The notes below the pieces were generated by a model. It saw only the letters and a list, made by a program, of their open reading frames with translations, had not been told where the DNA came from and searched no databases. A DNA stretch of 20,648 bases. Source: a virus. This document shows, piece after piece, positions 20,148 to 20,648 of this stretch. How positions within the stretch are numbered: position 1 is the stretch's first letter; each line of letters starts with the position of its first letter. The stretch covers positions 1-20,648 of the IMG/VR virus record IMGVR_UViG_3300047678_000116; one strand, given 5' to 3'. Both the position numbers and the translations under genes were made by a program.

Positions 20148-20648
20148 TGGCTGAACAGGTTTACGATACGCTCGGGGTCCTGGACCTCGCTGGTGACATG
20201 CAGAACCGCATCCTCACCAAGTTCGACCGGGGGCACCGCCCGATCAAGGTTTATGCGGTTCCGACCGCCGGCATTGCAGCGCGCTTGGCGCTGTTCGCGC
20301 TGGACGATGTGCAAGCGTTCGTCGTTGAGGACGACTGGACCAAGGCGGACGTCATTGTTGACGACCTGATCGACACCGGCAAGACGATGGAACGCTTCGG
20401 CGACCATTACTTCGAGGCGCTTATCGACAAGCGTAGCTGGGAGCACGGTGACGCCTGGGTCGTGTGGCCTTGGGAGGGGAACGGAAGTGCAGGGATCGAA
20501 GATCACATTGTTCGACTTCTTCAGTATGTCGGGGAAGACCCTTCGCGTGGCGGACTGGCAGAAACGCCCGCTCGCGTTGCTAAGGCGTGGAAGGAATGGT
20601 GCGCGGGTTACGACATGGACCCGAAGGACATCCTGAAGACGTTCGAGG
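20147..20648 (+). CDS. folE: Phosphoribosyltransferase-GTP cyclohydrolase I fusion, cut by window end
   Basis: The frame is open from the ATG at 20147 (TGATG overlap) to the last base, 167 residues so far. Residues 1-110 form a compact type I phosphoribosyltransferase: VYAVPTAGIAARLAL, the PRPP loop VIVDDLIDTGKTM at 69-81, and WVVWPWE at 104-110, a common end of such domains. Residues about 115-167 start a FolE domain (GIEDHIVRLLQYVGEDPSRG, then TPARVAKAWKEWCAGYD). FolE makes dihydroneopterin triphosphate from GTP, the first step of preQ0 synthesis. The catalytic Cys/His zinc residues of FolE lie beyond the window. The joined PRTase might recycle guanine to GMP or add PRPP to a 7-deazaguanine base; neither is shown. 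Confidence 0.85.
   Translation, partial: MAEQVYDTLGVLDLAGDMQNRILTKFDRGHRPIKVYAVPTAGIAARLALFALDDVQAFVVEDDWTKADVIVDDLIDTGKTMERFGDHYFEALIDKRSWEHGDAWVVWPWEGNGSAGIEDHIVRLLQYVGEDPSRGGLAETPARVAKAWKEWCAGYDMDPKDILKTFE

Overview
The window looks like the early/replication and DNA-modification segment of a lytic (or at least autonomous) double-stranded DNA phage. The evidence is dense packing, ATGA/TGATG/GTGA start-stop overlaps, many small unknown genes, and a replication-recombination set typical of tailed phages. That set holds an AEP-like primase fused to a DUF3987 ATPase, MazG, RNase H, ThyX, an ATP-dependent ligase, a Sak4-type RecA ATPase with a DUF669-type ssDNA-binding protein, a Cas4/RecB-like nuclease and an SF2 helicase. 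No capsid, tail, terminase, integrase, rRNA or tRNA gene is seen. Most genes are GC-rich by eye. The N-terminal IGHN-type peptide in the helicase hints at an alphaproteobacterial host, but this is weak evidence.

Layout. Positions 1-178 hold short tandem repeats and a hairpin. Four genes run leftward from 1399 to 179: a one-pass membrane peptide, two tiny basic proteins and a zinc-ribbon protein. Two of the four were found only by reading below the usual size limit or choosing an internal start. Positions 1400-2830 are a 1.4-kb non-coding hub between the leftward and rightward genes. It holds an array of GTTAAC boxes around a good extended -10 promoter and is followed by a series of inverted repeats. 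It could be a replication origin, a repressor-operator array, or both. From 2831 everything reads rightward: a coiled-coil protein, a small helix-turn-helix protein, primase-helicase, MazG, RNase H, ThyX, ligase, Sak4, SSB, nuclease and helicase (2831-15532), then small unknown genes (15590-17438).

The window ends in a tightly coupled 7-deazaguanine (preQ0) cluster: queE, queC, a YdjM-like membrane protein, a 98-residue QueF-like T-fold protein, a QueD-like protein, and a reading frame cut by the window end in which a phosphoribosyltransferase domain is fused to GTP cyclohydrolase I (folE). Together these could carry GTP to preQ0, and possibly on to an amidine or amine derivative for phage DNA, which would protect it from host restriction. 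No DpdA transglycosylase is visible here.

The most unusual points are the PRTase-FolE fusion, the QueC that has lost all four zinc cysteines, the QueD-like protein with a non-canonical metal site, the minimal QueF-like protein that keeps the catalytic Cys/Asp pair, and the GTTAAC array. Functions are assigned by motif reading only; no database search was run.
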